NCBI RefSeq assembly: GCF_901538265.1
Contig: NZ_LR593886.1
Span: 3,022,843 to 3,086,842, forward strand
Reading direction: 5' to 3'
Length of the DNA stretch: 64,000 nucleotides
Source of the DNA: Gemmata massiliana
GTDB lineage: Bacteria; Planctomycetota; Planctomycetia; Gemmatales; Gemmataceae
The translations under genes and the position numbers were made by a program. This document shows, one piece after another, positions 1-7,986 of this stretch. The notes beneath the pieces were generated by a model that saw only the letters and a program-made list of their open reading frames with translations, searched no databases and had not been told where the DNA came from. The stretch's first letter is position 1; every line of letters begins with the position of its first letter.

Positions 1-984
1 GCTCGGGTTCAGGCCGCGGTGGTCCGGGATACCGGCCGCGTCGGTGAACCCGTAGAAGATCGGCACGCCCGACACGAGCATCAGGTTCCCGCTCTTGTCC
101 CCGTTCTTGCCGGGGCGCCGGAAGTCCCAGCGCGGCCCGCGCCGGCCCGCGGGCTCCCACCGGTGGGCCCGGAGCAGCGCGGCCATCGCTTCCATTGTCT
201 GGGAGCGGTTGAACGACGCGAACACGTCCTCGGCGGGAATCTGGGTGGGGACGGGGGAGCGGGGCACAGGTGGATTCGGATTATAGGTTAGGGCCGCGTC
301 CGGGATCAGCGACGCGGATTCGCCGCTTAGCCCCAGGACGTGCTCGACCGCGCTCGCGCCTTCGAGCCAGTCGGCGCCGGACCAGACGCGCGGCCAGAAG
401 TCGCGTGCGTGGTGGCGCCCGATGAGCCGGAGCCAGTTCCCGAACTTGGTCGAGCCGCCGAGCGCGGGCTGTTTGGGGAACACTTCGGGCGGCCGGGTGA
501 ACCCGAACTCCCCGGCCCGGCGCACGAGCCAGCGCCCGAACGCGAACAGGACCGGCCCCTCCACCGGGTCCGCGAACAGCGCGCGCAGGTGGTACCCGCC
601 GGTGCCGTTGGACTCGTTGAGGAGCGGGGCGAACCCGAGCGCCCGGAGGTCGTCGTACAGGGTTCGCGCGAACCGCTCGTTGGCCGCCGGGTCGGTGGGG
701 GCGCCCGGGTGGGCGTCGATGTCGACCCCGACCCACTTCCCGGCCCCGTCCGTGCCCAGCGCGTGCAGCCCGATGACGTCCGCCGTGTCGCGTGTACGGA
801 AGTGCCGGGCGAGCAGTTTGTGGTTCACGAACCCGGGGCTGGGGCCTTTGACCGGGCGCGTGGTCGGGTGTACGCCCCGGGTATCGACCCAGCACCCGCC
901 GCAGCGGTCGGTGCGGTTCACGATGCGCAGCGCGGCCCAGCGCGCGAGGTCGTCCGCACGCGCGTGCCAGGCGTTGGTAGTCAC
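1..984 (-). CDS. Archaeo-eukaryotic (TOTE-like) primase, partial
   Basis: Open to the left edge, so the C-terminus is missing; about 328 codons are visible. Reading from a GTG at 984, the frame contains LLARHFR, then VGVDIDAH (the DxD metal-binding motif of AEP primases), LLNESNGTGGYHL, the EVFPKQ and GNWLRLIGRHH stretch with the second catalytic cluster, and DFWPRVW. This order matches the primase domain of TOTE conflict systems and related plasmid/phage AEPs (family knowledge). It is expected to make primers or act in replication of a mobile element. A downstream Cys-rich small protein (1044-1280) is encoded just upstream on the same strand. No helicase part can be seen here. The start is uncertain: a TTG 9 bases upstream is also possible. 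Confidence 0.8.
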   Translation of the reverse strand, partial: MTTNAWHARADDLARWAALRIVNRTDRCGGCWVDTRGVHPTTRPVKGPSPGFVNHKLLARHFRTRDTADVIGLHALGTDGAGKWVGVDIDAHPGAPTDPAANERFARTLYDDLRALGFAPLLNESNGTGGYHLRALFADPVEGPVLFAFGRWLVRRAGEFGFTRPPEVFPKQPALGGSTKFGNWLRLIGRHHARDFWPRVWSGADWLEGASAVEHVLGLSGESASLIPDAALTYNPNPPVPRSPVPTQIPAEDVFASFNRSQTMEAMAALLRAHRWEPAGRRGPRWDFRRPGKNGDKSGNLMLVSGVPIFYGFTDAAGIPDHRGLNPS

Positions 985-1043
985 GGGTGTCAAAACGCCG
1001 GTTCTCCATCAGCGGGCCGTTGGTTCGGGTGGGGCGCCCGCGA

Positions 1044-1280
1044 TCAGTCCCGGAGCGCGTCTTCGAGCGCGCGGACCGCGTTCTCGAACGCCGGGTCGTC
1101 CTCGTCGTCGTGGCACGGGCGCTCGCGGAACGTGGTCGGCGGGTCGAACCGGGGCGGCGCCCAGTGTACGACCCGGTCCGGGACGCAGACGGGGCAGCGC
1201 CAGATCTCCGTGCCGTTGGGGTCGACACACACGAGCACGCGGGGGTGGTTGCAGCGGTTACTGGTGGCGCGCTGGGACAC
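1044..1280 (-). CDS. Small zinc-ribbon-like protein
   Basis: 78 residues from a GTG preceded by an AAGGAGAAG ribosome-binding site. The sequence has RCNHP near the N-terminus and a CPVC pair about residue 29, so one knuckle of a zinc ribbon is plausible; the C-terminal third is acidic (HDDEDDPAFENA). It lies 60 bases upstream of the AEP primase on the same strand and probably shares its transcript. The family is not recognised; a role as an accessory of the replication module is inferred from position only. Confidence 0.6.
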   Translation of the reverse strand: MSQRATSNRCNHPRVLVCVDPNGTEIWRCPVCVPDRVVHWAPPRFDPPTTFRERPCHDDEDDPAFENAVRALEDALRD

Positions 1281-1476
1281 GGCACACTTCTCCTTCGGAA
1301 CGGGAACAGAAACAGACGGGATCAAAACAAGGACCGGGGCCGCGGGTGAGGCTGCTGCCCGCGCCCCGGCTGCGGTGGTTCGTGGTGCGTCGCCGGGCAC
1401 TCACCGCGCACCCACGCCTGCGGGCCAAACGACTACGGCCCTGTGCCCCGGCGCCGGGCTTCTTTGGGGACTGTGA

Positions 1477-1585
1477 AGAGAAGGGGTGAAAGGGTGAGCG
1501 GGTGAAGGGGTGAGAATGCCGGCTCGTTTCACTTGCGTTTCTGCCTTTTCACCCGTTCACCCTTTCAGACCCTCGCCCCTTCTCT
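1477..1585. repeat. Imperfect inverted repeat in a gene-free stretch
   Basis: The stretch 1281-1595 has no supported gene. It holds two purine-rich/pyrimidine-rich arms (GAGAAGGGGTGAAAGGGTGA at the left, its near complement ending CCCCTTCTC at the right) that could form a long stem. It may be a transcription terminator for the 1596-2059 genes or a small repeat element. Confidence 0.5.
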
Positions 1586-1595
1586 GGAAGGCGGG

Positions 1596-1811
1596 TCACT
1601 CGTCGTCGAAATCGTCGTCGCCGTCTTCACTCATGTCCTGGCGCTCGATGATTTCATCTGTAATCGTGTCGAGCAATTCGTCGAAGTCATCGGCGTCCAG
1701 GTCGTCGGCCGCCTGATCGAGCAATTTCGTGATCTTGCGCTGGTACTCGTCCACGGTTCGGGCTCCGGGGTTGGGGATGGGGACAGGGACGGGTGTTGGG
1801 GCGCCCGTCAC
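1596..1811 (-). CDS. Small acidic protein
   Basis: 71 residues if the GTG at 1811 is used; this GTG overlaps the TGA of the upstream gene (GTGA), which is why it is preferred over the longer arginine-rich extension. The N-terminus is proline-rich (APTPVPVPIPNPG), then a helix-forming stretch (VDEYQRKITKLLDQ) and a very acidic tail ending GDDDFDDE. No family recognised. Translational coupling to the DUF1580-like gene suggests a shared job. Confidence 0.6.
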   Translation of the reverse strand: MTGAPTPVPVPIPNPGARTVDEYQRKITKLLDQAADDLDADDFDELLDTITDEIIERQDMSEDGDDDFDDE

Positions 1812-2059
1812 GCGGGCGCGTCGGCGGGTGCGGCGGACGCCTTGAGGAAGCGGGCCACGGCCGCGGGGGTGGTCCACCACTCGCCCCGGCGCTTCACGCC
1901 GTCGAGGTGGACCCCGCGCCGGCCCTCGATCACCCACCGGAGCATCACCACCGGCGGGGCGCCGGCCGCGCCGCTCAGGTCCGCGAGCGGGCGCAGCTCC
2001 CCGTCGGCCGCCAGGCGCAGGATCGCCCGGCCGATCTCGATGCGGCTTCTCTTCGCCAC
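1808..2059 (-). CDS. DUF1580-like DNA-binding protein
   Basis: 83 residues. The pattern is that of planctomycete DUF1580 and excisionase-like proteins: an N-terminal helix pair, then VVMLRWVIEGRRGVHLDGV, KRRGEWWTT and AAVARFLKA, which fits a winged helix-turn-helix of the MerR/Xis type. It is transcribed away from the LexA-like gene, and the region between holds two palindromes. It may be the first gene of a leftward operon reaching to the primase. Function beyond DNA binding is inferred. Confidence 0.65.
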   Translation of the reverse strand: MAKRSRIEIGRAILRLAADGELRPLADLSGAAGAPPVVMLRWVIEGRRGVHLDGVKRRGEWWTTPAAVARFLKASAAPADAPA

Positions 2060-2177
2060 GATTGGGGGTTCCTGAAAGATCTGTGGGCGGGGCGGAACGC
2101 GCCCGTTGGCAATCGGGGGCAGAAGCGCCCCGGTGGAATGTACTCCCGCGCTTGTATTTTGATCGCGCGTTCAGTAT

Positions 2178-2236
2178 TACTAGATTTAGTACGCGATAAC
2201 TGCGAGGGTGTCAAGCGGAATTACTAAAACTAGTAA
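2178..2236. promoter_or_regulatory. Two palindromic operator candidates
   Basis: TACTAGATTTAGTA at 2178-2191 and TTACTAAAACTAGTAA at 2221-2236 share the dyad TACTA-N4-TAGTA. They lie in an AT-rich island between the divergent DUF1580-like and LexA-like genes, the second ending 14 bases before the LexA-like GTG start. Binding by the neighbouring LexA-like repressor is inferred from position and symmetry. Confidence 0.65.
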
Positions 2237-2250
2237 CGAGGTGCGCGACC

Positions 2251-2862
2251 GTGGCCGAGCGCGAACCCCTGAGTCCGTCGCAAGAAAAACTGCTGGAATT
2301 CCTACGCGCCGAGCTGCGCGCGCGCCGCGGCGTTCCGTCCTGGCCCAAGATCGCGCGCGCGTGCGGCTGGTCCTCCACGCGCTCCGTGGGCTACAACCTG
2401 GACCAGCTCGCGCGCAAGGGGCACCTGCGCCTCACGGGGGGGCAGAAGGGCATCGAACTGGTCGGTGCGCCGGCCGGGTTCGCGCTGCCGGTCCTGGGCG
2501 ACGTGGCCGCGGGCGCGCCGATCCCGCCCCCGGGGGAGGGCGAACCCGAGCACTTCGAGTTCGAGCGCGTGTTCGGCGGCGAAGACGTCTTTATGCTCCG
2601 GGTCCGGGGCGACAGTATGATCGAAGCGCTGATCGGCCCCGGCGACCTCGTGGCGGTCCGGCGCGCGCCCGAGGCCGCCGACGGCGAGAAGGTGGTCGCC
2701 ATGATCGACGGCGAACTCACGCTCAAGGTGTTCCGCCAGCGCGCGGGCGGCGCGATCTGGCTCCAGCCGTGCAACTCGAAGCTCGCCGGCATCAAGCTCG
2801 ACCCCAAAAAGGATAACCGCGTCATCGGCGTGCTCGTGGGCGTGGTCCGCGCCGGGAACTGA
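2251..2862 (+). CDS. LexA-like repressor / S24 peptidase
   Basis: 203 residues, the usual LexA length. An N-terminal winged helix domain (LSPSQEKLLEFLRAEL, then a recognition helix around TRSVGYNLDQL) is followed by an Ala-Gly self-cleavage site in DVAAGAPIP, the catalytic serine in RGDSM and the general-base lysine in LTLKVF. It should repress SOS-type or element genes until RecA filaments trigger autocleavage. The start is a GTG at 2251; a GTG at 2241 is out of frame. It may be a mobile-element repressor rather than the host LexA, because it is divergent from a DUF1580-like gene and close to a primase module. Confidence 0.88.
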   Translation: MAEREPLSPSQEKLLEFLRAELRARRGVPSWPKIARACGWSSTRSVGYNLDQLARKGHLRLTGGQKGIELVGAPAGFALPVLGDVAAGAPIPPPGEGEPEHFEFERVFGGEDVFMLRVRGDSMIEALIGPGDLVAVRRAPEAADGEKVVAMIDGELTLKVFRQRAGGAIWLQPCNSKLAGIKLDPKKDNRVIGVLVGVVRAGN

Positions 2863-2930
2863 TGGCAGGGGAAGAGAGAAGGAAAAAGGAGAAAGGAAAA
2901 ACCGAAGAGAAAACCGGGCGCCGGTGAACC

Positions 2931-3030
2931 CCGCCCGTAAGGGCGGTGGGTACGCCCACAATCAATACTGGTACCCCGAACGGGGTTAGATTCCCCAGCC
3001 CAGGGTCGCGGCGCAGACGCGGACCCTGGG
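2931..3030. repeat. Cluster of three short hairpins in a gene-free stretch
   Basis: The 400 bases from 2863 to 3264 carry no supported gene. They hold CCGCCC-GTAA-GGGCGG (2931-2946), ACCCC-GAAC-GGGGT (2973-2986) and CCCAGGGTC...GACCCTGGG (2999-3030). The last ones look like REP-type dispersed hairpins and may also end the lexA-like transcript. Confidence 0.55.
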
Positions 3031-3264
3031 AACAAGCAGCGGCTGCTCTTGTGGGCGGCGTTCCTCGAACAGCAATTTTTCTTGCGTGACGGTGGAAGAT
3101 ATTTTCTACTCCCACCGTACTACTCGCGGTCACACTCGTCTCGGACACGCGCAATAACGGCCCTGTCGCGCCGGTAATTCGAGGCGTTACGGCAACGAAC
3201 ACTGTAAATCCCGGGCGCCAGCCCGATCCCTTAACTCCCCCCCACCCCCAACGGGAGCACGCAA

Positions 3265-3873
3265 ATGAAGGTGGAATTCGAGAAGAACTGGAACGGTACC
3301 GACAGCAAACACAACACCCCCAACCACGACAGCAACTACACGCAGCAACAGGTCTGCCAACTCATCGCGCAGGTCCGGGAACTGGAGGGTATCAAGGACA
3401 AGGACTACACGGGCGTCCCCGCCCCCATCAAACTCTTCGCCGAAAAGTGCCTGTGGGCGGACGATCGCATCATTTACGTCGTGAAGGGCATCCACCAGCG
3501 CTGGGGCCAGCAGGACCCGCACCCGCACCTCCGCGTGCGGACCTATCACACAATGGGGCCGAGCTGCATGAAAGTGTGGGTCGATTTCCACATCGAACTG
3601 TCCGAAGAACTGACCACGATCCCGAGCCAGCACGTGGCCGCCAAAGAGGGGTACGTGGCGTGCGCCTGGACCGCGGTCGGGATCTCGTACGTCACCTACG
3701 GTACGGACGGGAAGATCAAGGCGAACAGCATCGTGGAGCGGTGGCCCGCCCAGTTCTCCCAGTGTACGGACTGGATTCAGGACTTCGGCGGCCCGCGCGG
3801 GAACCGGAAGCGGCGCCTGAGCGTCGGGTGCCGACCCGCGCCGATGCTGCTCCAGTGGCGGACCGAGAAATAA
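3265..3873 (+). CDS. Conserved-looking hypothetical protein
   Basis: 202 residues, no signal peptide or membrane segment. A polar N-terminus (asparagine- and threonine-rich, HNTPNHDSNYTQQQ) leads into a mixed alpha/beta region with an extended strand-like middle (HPHLRVRTYHTMG, KVWVDFHIEL) and a basic C-terminus. Five cysteines are scattered without a clear metal motif. The ATG follows a G-rich leader; a strong palindromic terminator begins 14 bases after the stop. No family recognised. Confidence 0.7.
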   Translation: MKVEFEKNWNGTDSKHNTPNHDSNYTQQQVCQLIAQVRELEGIKDKDYTGVPAPIKLFAEKCLWADDRIIYVVKGIHQRWGQQDPHPHLRVRTYHTMGPSCMKVWVDFHIELSEELTTIPSQHVAAKEGYVACAWTAVGISYVTYGTDGKIKANSIVERWPAQFSQCTDWIQDFGGPRGNRKRRLSVGCRPAPMLLQWRTEK

Positions 3874-3886
3874 CCCGGCCCACGCG

Positions 3887-3938
3887 CCACCAAAACGAAC
3901 GACACCCGGGGCGCCCCGGGTGTCGTTCGTTTTGGTGG
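3887..3938. terminator. Perfect 52-base palindrome, bidirectional terminator
   Basis: Two 26-base arms meet with no loop at GGGGC|GCCCC and begin with CCACCAAAAC / end GTTTTGGTGG. It lies between the stop of the rightward gene at 3873 and the stop of the leftward gene at 3950, as expected for a convergent terminator. Confidence 0.8.
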
Positions 3939-3949
3939 GGTAATTTGGG

Positions 3950-4324
3950 TCACGAGCGCGTGATGGTAAGGGGCCGCGAGCCGGGCGCGACCGACTCGTT
4001 GCCTTCCCACCATTCGTGGTGCTGGTGGGTTCCGTGCTGGTCCGCGTCCGAGAACGCGAAGAAGCCCGCTAACCGAGCGAGCATTTCAGGTGCTCCGGTC
4101 ACCAGAAGTGCATTCCCGACAACGCTGACGCGCACCGGCCCGCCCGAAGTCGCTACACGGAACGCGGCTAGAACTCGGGTGTAGGGCGCGGGATCGGCAA
4201 CAGTATCGGCCGCGAACTCGTGCCCGTGGCCCGCTTCCATTTGGGTTAGTACGTGGGCCACTTCTCGCAATTCCGCCGGGGCACCGGACACGTCGAGTTC
4301 GGCTCCCGCCTCGCGAATGACCAT
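3950..4324 (-). CDS. Hypothetical protein
   Basis: 124 residues from the ATG at 4324 (MVIREAG). Mostly small and hydrophobic residues with a helix-rich middle (AELREVAHVLTQME) and a His/Trp-rich stretch near the end (HQHHEWWEGNE). No export signal. It starts 28 bases after the stop of the poly-His protein gene on the same strand, so the two are probably co-transcribed. Family not recognised. Confidence 0.6.
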   Translation of the reverse strand: MVIREAGAELDVSGAPAELREVAHVLTQMEAGHGHEFAADTVADPAPYTRVLAAFRVATSGGPVRVSVVGNALLVTGAPEMLARLAGFFAFSDADQHGTHQHHEWWEGNESVAPGSRPLTITRS

Positions 4325-4351
4325 GAATGGCTTCCCTGCGGCGCAGAGCAC

Positions 4352-4867
4352 TCACGCGCCGAGCGCCTGGGTGACGGTCGCGGAGATGCTGTCGAACAGT
4401 TGTTGCAGGTCCGCGCCCGAGGTCGGTGAGGTCTCGACCGACGCGGGGACCGCCTGACCCGACTGGTTGTACGCGCCGGTGTGGTGGTGGTGGTGGTGCG
4501 CGGGCGCGAGGCCGGTCGCGCTGCCCGTGGACGAGGCCGACTGGAACCGGTCCGCCAGGTTGTTCAGGAAGTCCGCGGCGCCGCCCGTCGCTTGGCTCGC
4601 CGCGGTGCGGATCTGCGACGCGATGTCGGCCGTCACCTCTTTGAACTTGGTCGGGTCTTGCGACCGGAGCTGCTGCAACTCGCCGAGCAGCTTCCCCGGA
4701 CCCGAGATCCGGGCCGAGTCCCCGACATCGTTCACGGCGCTCGTCGTGCCGAGGCCGCTCGTGATCGAAGTCGTGCCCTGGCTCAGCAGGAGCTGGGAAA
4801 TGTCGTACAGTGCCCCGGTCGCGGAGCCGGTACCGATGCCGTTGACCGTCATGAGCTGCGTCCTCAT
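4352..4867 (-). CDS. Hypothetical protein with natural hexahistidine
   Basis: 171 residues from the ATG at 4867; a later ATG at 4852 (MTVNGIG) is also possible. Low-complexity Ser/Thr/Gly start, then amphipathic helices (KLLGELQQLRSQDPTKFKEV, GAADFLNNLADRF), then APAHHHHHHTG and a helical tail (ADLQQLFDSISATVTQALGA). The helix pattern with QDPTKFKEV resembles proteins seen in Gemmata-type genomes but no function is known. The six histidines could bind metal; this is inference. Confidence 0.65.
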   Translation of the reverse strand: MRTQLMTVNGIGTGSATGALYDISQLLLSQGTTSITSGLGTTSAVNDVGDSARISGPGKLLGELQQLRSQDPTKFKEVTADIASQIRTAASQATGGAADFLNNLADRFQSASSTGSATGLAPAHHHHHHTGAYNQSGQAVPASVETSPTSGADLQQLFDSISATVTQALGA

Positions 4868-4930
4868 CAGGTGCGCATGGCGGGCGCTCACGCGGCCATT
4901 TTACTGAAGCGCAATAGTTTGCGAAGCATG

Positions 4931-5030
4931 TTTCACCACAGAGGGCGCGGAGAGCGCAGAGAAGACGAAACGGAAAACGCTTCTGATTTTGCGTTTTCTC
5001 CGCGCCCTCTCGTGCCCTCGGCGGTGAAAC
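4931..5030. repeat. Dispersed inverted repeat, copy a
   Basis: Left arm TTTCACCACAGAGGGCGCGG, right arm ending CCCTCGGCGGTGAAAC, separated by an A/T-rich loop. Same element as at 16815, 24230, 27627 and 32470; single arms occur at 10617, 23290 and 29906. It stands just upstream of an MTEAEWLA gene. Confidence 0.8.
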
Positions 5031-5057
5031 GTTTTCTGCAATAACGGAGCACACCCG

Positions 5058-5681
5058 ATGACCGAGGCCGAGTGGCTCGCGTGTGACGACGTGAAGCGGC
5101 TGCTGGAGCCGCTGCGGGACCGCGCGAGCGCGCGCAAGTTACGCCTGTTGGCGTGCGCACGAGCCTGGGGGCTGAGCGGGATCGCTCACGACCCGGTCTG
5201 TCTCGACGCGATCGCGATGGCGGAACGGTGCGCCGACGGGCACGTCGCGGAGCCCGAACGGGACGCCGTCTTCCGAGCGACCTGTATTCACTCGGACGAT
5301 GTGGAAGACCTCGGGCCACTGCGCTGGACCTTCGCGTTCGCGTCGGCCTTCGCCGTCGGCCCCCTGGCGGGCGACATCCACACGCACATCACCTCGGTGG
5401 GTCGTACCCCGCCGAATATGGAACTGCAACCGGCTCACGTCCGGGACATCTTCGGGAACCCGTTCCGCCCCGCGCCCTTCTCTCCGTCGTGGCGCACCTC
5501 GACTGCCGTGGAACTGGCGGCGCAGATGTACGAGTCGCGTGACTTCGGCGCGCTGCCGATTCTGGCGGACGCGCTCCAGGACGCGGGCTGCGACAATGCC
5601 GACGTGTTGGAGCACTGCCGCGGTCCGGGGCCGCACGTGCGCGGGTGCTGGGTCGTGGACCTGGTGCTCGACAAGGGGTGA
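5058..5681 (+). CDS. MTEAEWLA family protein, copy 1
   Basis: 207 residues. The N-terminal module is MTEAEWLAC, a short variable piece, then ARKLRLLACARAW and AERCADG. The middle is unique. The C-terminal module has RDIFGNPFRP, WRTSTAVELAAQMYESRDFG, then a Cys/His arrangement (DAGC, x7, HC, x5, H, x3, CW). No export signal or membrane segment, so probably cytoplasmic. The family is abundant in Gemmata-type planctomycetes but I know of no function. The invariant Cys/His spacing suggests metal binding or a redox-sensitive fold (inference). The last residues here are LDKG instead of LGKE. Confidence 0.8.
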   Translation: MTEAEWLACDDVKRLLEPLRDRASARKLRLLACARAWGLSGIAHDPVCLDAIAMAERCADGHVAEPERDAVFRATCIHSDDVEDLGPLRWTFAFASAFAVGPLAGDIHTHITSVGRTPPNMELQPAHVRDIFGNPFRPAPFSPSWRTSTAVELAAQMYESRDFGALPILADALQDAGCDNADVLEHCRGPGPHVRGCWVVDLVLDKG

Positions 5682-6046
5682 TCGCAATTGATATGTGGAC
5701 ACATTTGGAAATTGTATTTATTTTCACTACTGATATCGATGTCGTATTTTCCGTGTGGGTATAATGCCGCGAGGTAGCGGTGCGCGCGGACTGCACGCAC
5801 GAGCGGAAACCGTGGCAGGTCGTGTCACGAATGTTGGCCGGCGCGAGCGGGGAACATTGTTTCCCCCCGGGCGAAATGAAGGTACGAACGACCGCGGTCC
5901 CGAAACGTTAGCAAATGTCACTCTCGCCGCCGGCGGTGAAGCGCGTGCACGTTCCCGACGGCCATTCCGGGTTGCACCCGGCGCGGGATCGGTCATGCTA
6001 TTGTGGTAATTGGACGGCGTGCCGAAGATCCCACGGGGCGCAGGAA
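5682..6046. other. Gene-free stretch, partly AT-rich
   Basis: No supported coding frame. Bases 5690-5760 are markedly AT-rich against the GC-rich surroundings and could hold promoter elements for the 6047 gene; no clear -10/-35 pair can be named. Confidence 0.45.
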
Positions 6047-6361
6047 ATGAACCGCGAACCGGTCCTACTCGCCGTGGTGCCCAGCCCGTTCGTTCTGGCC
6101 TTTTGGGGACTGGTCGTTGCGGACCCGTCGTTTGCGAACGAGTGGCCGTTCGCCGCGCAATATCTGCTCGCGGTCCTCTGCGGGTTCGTGATGTTTTCCC
6201 TCGGCCCGATTGCCGGGTTCGCGGCGGTGAGGTGCGGGCGCGAGCTCCGGACCCGCGGGTGGCGCTCGGCCCGGTACGCGCTGCCGGCCCTCGCCATCGG
6301 ACTGACCGCGTTCCTGGTCAACCTGTGGTGCTTCGTGTTCATCGCTGGCCCGGCGTGCTGA
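6047..6361 (+). CDS. Small inner-membrane protein
   Basis: 104 residues from the ATG at 6047, preceded by a GGGGCGCAGGAA leader. Three hydrophobic segments: VLLAVVPSPFVLAFWGLVV, YLLAVLCGFVMFSLGPIAGF and LPALAIGLTAFLVNLWCFVF. Family not recognised. It precedes the LRR genes but is probably a separate unit, since 53 bases separate them. Confidence 0.65.
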   Translation: MNREPVLLAVVPSPFVLAFWGLVVADPSFANEWPFAAQYLLAVLCGFVMFSLGPIAGFAAVRCGRELRTRGWRSARYALPALAIGLTAFLVNLWCFVFIAGPAC

Positions 6362-6414
6362 CCGACTACCGAGGGCCGCCGCGTTTCCCTTCCTGCTCGC
6401 AATCGGGAGCACCG

Positions 6415-7950
6415 ATGCTCAGAACTTCAGCACTCGCACTGACCGCATCGGCCCTGTGGCTGGGCGCCCCGGCCCGCGCCGACGACGACGAGGACAAGGC
6501 CGTTGCGCTCGTCAAGAAGCTCGGCGGGGAGGTGGCGCGCGACGCGAAGGCGCCGGGCAAGCCGGTCGTGGGCGTCTTCCTGAGCGAGACCGAGGCGTCC
6601 GACGCGGACCTGAAGGAACTCGCGGTGCTCGTGCGGGTGGCCTCGCTCACTCTGCGCGGCACGCGGGTCACGGACGCGGGGCTCAAGCACCTCGCGCCGC
6701 TCAAGGATCTCGACTTCCTCGAACTGGGTGACACGGCCGTCACAGACGCGGGGCTCAAGGAGCTGGCCGCGCTCAAGAACCTCAGAACACTTGTGCTGCG
6801 TCGCGCCGGTATTACGGACGCCGGGCTGAAGGAGCTGACACCGCTCGAGCGGCTTGAATCGCTCGACCTGGGTGACGCGGCCGTTACGGATGCCGGGCTC
6901 AAGGGGCTGGTGCCGCTCCAGAACCTCAGAACACTCAGACTGCGCCGCACCGATGTCACGGACGCGGGATTAAAGGAGCTGGCGCTGCTCCCGAACCTCG
7001 GTTCGCTCGACCTGTGCGCGACGGCGGTGACCGGCCGGGGGCTCAAGCACCTGGTCGCGCTCAAGGGCCTCGGCGCGCTTTATTTGGAGGGCACGCGGGT
7101 CACGGACGCGGACCTCAAGACCGTGGCCGCGCTCGGATCGCTCGGCCGCCTCGACCTCGCGCGCACGGGGGTGACGGACGCGGGGCTCCGGGAACTCGGC
7201 GCGCTCCGGCTCGTGCACCTGTCCCTGTCCGGTACGGGGGTGACGGACGCGGGGTTGAAGGAACTGGCCGGGTTCAAGGACATGTTCACCCTCGACCTGT
7301 CCGGTACACCGATCACGGGCGCGGGGCTGAACCACCTCGCCGGGTTCAAGATACTCGCGATCCTCACCCTGAACGGTACGCAGGTGACGGACGCGGGGCT
7401 CAAGAACCTCGACACACTGACGCGCCTGGACGCGCTCTACCTGAACGGCACGCGCGTGACGGACGCGGGCCTCGAGCACCTCGCGCCGCTCGAATCACTC
7501 GTGCGCCTGTCCCTGTCCGGTACGGTGGTGACGGACGCGGGACTCAAGCACCTGAACGCGCTCAAAGGGCTCGGTGAGCTGGACCTGGGCGATACGCTCG
7601 TGTCGGACGCGGGGATGAAGGATCTCACCGCGCTCGAGGGGCTCTACTCGCTCGACCTGAACGGCACCCGGGTGACGGACGCGGGACTCAAGGAACTGGG
7701 CGCCGCGCGGTCACTTCGGGATCTCAATCTGCGCGGCACGCGGGTGACGGACGCGGGGCTCAAGCACCTCGCGCTGCTCAAGGATCTCGACGGTCTGGAT
7801 CTGACGGGCACGCGGGTGACGGACGCGGCCGCCCGGGATCTGGCCGGGTGCGCGCGTCTCGTGGATCTCCGACTCGTCGAGACGCGCGTCACCGAGGTGG
7901 GGGTGCGGAACATTCAGAAGGCGCTCCCGAAGTGCCGGATCGTTAAATAA
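6415..7950 (+). CDS. Exported leucine-rich-repeat protein 1
   Basis: 511 residues. The ATG at 6415 gives a signal peptide (MLRTSALALTASALWLGAPA with an ARA cleavage site), which is why the longer upstream frame is rejected. After a conserved KAVALVKKLGGEVARD lead-in come about 17 LRRs of 23-24 residues with the signature TDAGLKELA. These cysteine-poor repeats form a curved solenoid that should bind a protein or polysaccharide in the periplasm. The repeats are also near-identical at DNA level, which favours unequal recombination. The 7987 gene is its tandem paralog, 36 bases downstream. The last repeat ends in a cap with CRIVK. Confidence 0.88.
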   Translation: MLRTSALALTASALWLGAPARADDDEDKAVALVKKLGGEVARDAKAPGKPVVGVFLSETEASDADLKELAVLVRVASLTLRGTRVTDAGLKHLAPLKDLDFLELGDTAVTDAGLKELAALKNLRTLVLRRAGITDAGLKELTPLERLESLDLGDAAVTDAGLKGLVPLQNLRTLRLRRTDVTDAGLKELALLPNLGSLDLCATAVTGRGLKHLVALKGLGALYLEGTRVTDADLKTVAALGSLGRLDLARTGVTDAGLRELGALRLVHLSLSGTGVTDAGLKELAGFKDMFTLDLSGTPITGAGLNHLAGFKILAILTLNGTQVTDAGLKNLDTLTRLDALYLNGTRVTDAGLEHLAPLESLVRLSLSGTVVTDAGLKHLNALKGLGELDLGDTLVSDAGMKDLTALEGLYSLDLNGTRVTDAGLKELGAARSLRDLNLRGTRVTDAGLKHLALLKDLDGLDLTGTRVTDAAARDLAGCARLVDLRLVETRVTEVGVRNIQKALPKCRIVK

Positions 7951-7986
7951 TGTGGGCACGTGGGAACCGAATCGTGGGGGTATGTA

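Noticed and set aside
281-1285. Long arginine-rich minus-strand frame of 334 codons
   Set aside because: It is a shadow of the primase frame; the primase reading shows motifs (DIDAH, GNWLRL) and normal composition.
6010-6414. Long N-terminal extension of LRR protein 1
   Set aside because: The frame covers the membrane protein gene at 6047 in another frame, and the ATG at 6415 begins a signal peptide.
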